Positions 63,867-64,000 of a stretch of DNA of 64,000 nucleotides are shown here, piece after piece. This DNA is from Desulfovibrio sp. (GTDB lineage: Bacteria > Desulfobacterota > Desulfovibrionia > Desulfovibrionales > Desulfovibrionaceae), in contig JAFSVD010000067.1 in the NCBI GenBank assembly GCA_017450275.1, forward strand, positions 1 through 64,000. The letters are read 5' to 3'. Under the pieces are notes generated by a model. The model was not told the origin of the DNA. It made no database searches and saw only the letters and a program-made list of their open reading frames with translations. How positions within the stretch are numbered: position 1 is the first letter of the stretch; the number at the start of each line of letters is the position of its first letter. Both the position numbers and the translations under genes were made by a program.

Positions 63867-64000
63867 TTAATCGCAGAAATTATTTACATCGCGCTTCACC
63901 CCGAGAGCTATCTTCCACAAAAGCGAAAGCACAAGGGCTCCGATGGCGTAGACGCCAATGGCCACGGTGATTTCTGTGCAGGTAGGCATATACGGGGTTA
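63867..64000 (-). CDS. NrfD/DsrP-like membrane subunit (partial, C-terminal 44 codons only)
   Basis: Only the end of the gene is inside the window; the stop is TAA at 63867-63869. The visible tail is one membrane helix, VAIGVYAIGALVLSLLW, preceded by YMPTCTEIT and followed by a basic ALGVKRDV segment. A short PT..E(I/V) loop, a last helix and a basic cytoplasmic end resemble NrfD/PsrC-type quinone-interacting subunits such as DsrP of sulfate reducers. With so few residues this is tentative. Confidence 0.5.
   Translation of the reverse strand, partial: TPYMPTCTEITVAIGVYAIGALVLSLLWKIALGVKRDVNNFCD

Overview
The window looks like a chromosomal segment of a Gram-negative, probably Desulfovibrio-like (Desulfobacterota) bacterium. 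The evidence is family-level and indirect: polyamines are made by the carboxynorspermidine route, surE, an OB/HD phosphohydrolase and tmk are clustered, there is a sigma-54 activator with a degenerate receiver, outer-membrane lipoproteins are present, and the right edge carries the end of a protein resembling the NrfD/DsrP membrane subunits of sulfate-respiration complexes. I cannot name the species.

Left edge to 9.3 kb (minus strand): a tightly coupled four-gene operon in the order DUF499-type ATPase, a small unrecognised protein, DUF1156-type DNA methylase, and SNF2 helicase with an N-terminal phospholipase-D-like domain (cut by the edge). This matches the predicted anti-phage helicase-methylase-ATPase arrangement. 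Behind it lie an AT-rich gene remnant with two in-frame stops and the first of two AAA-ATPase/PD-(D/E)XK nuclease-like genes, directly downstream of surE. The second copy (59.7-61.3 kb) sits directly downstream of rlmN.

12.8-34.4 kb is mostly housekeeping. It holds the HD protein, tmk, an HDAC-family amidohydrolase next to carboxynorspermidine synthase and decarboxylase, a secreted deacetylase, three tRNA genes (one Val, two identical Asp), a sigma-54 activator, a BPL_N-type protein, valS, a TauE/SafE permease, malic enzyme, a RelB-type antitoxin with a broken YoeB toxin, argJ, and fusA-rpsG-rpsL.

34.5-49.4 kb is two divergent units that look like one envelope biosynthesis and export locus. 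The minus-strand unit encodes an alpha-oxoamine synthase, polysaccharide deacetylase, GT4 glycosyltransferase, AsnB-type amidotransferase, HtpX, a small lipoprotein and a FemAB/GNAT-type acyltransferase. The plus-strand unit encodes a ketosynthase-less polyketide-synthase-like protein (acyltransferase, carrier-like and dehydratase-like regions), a TolC-type lipoprotein, an HlyD-type adaptor and a flippase. This is my strongest candidate for an undescribed pathway.

49.7-59.7 kb (plus strand) is a glycan-decoration locus: a frameshifted UDP-sugar epimerase, WbqC-family protein, ArnC/GtrB-type GT2, beta-propeller protein, NeuD/PglD-type acetyltransferase, free acyl carrier protein, SDR reductase, formyltransferase, amino-acid adenylation enzyme, GtrA and a GT-C membrane transferase. 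The mix of carrier protein, adenylation enzyme and formyltransferase suggests sugars carrying unusual acyl or aminoacyl groups.

The right end has rlmN, a CCA-adding-enzyme-like HD protein with a degenerate head, a terminator, and the partial membrane-protein gene.
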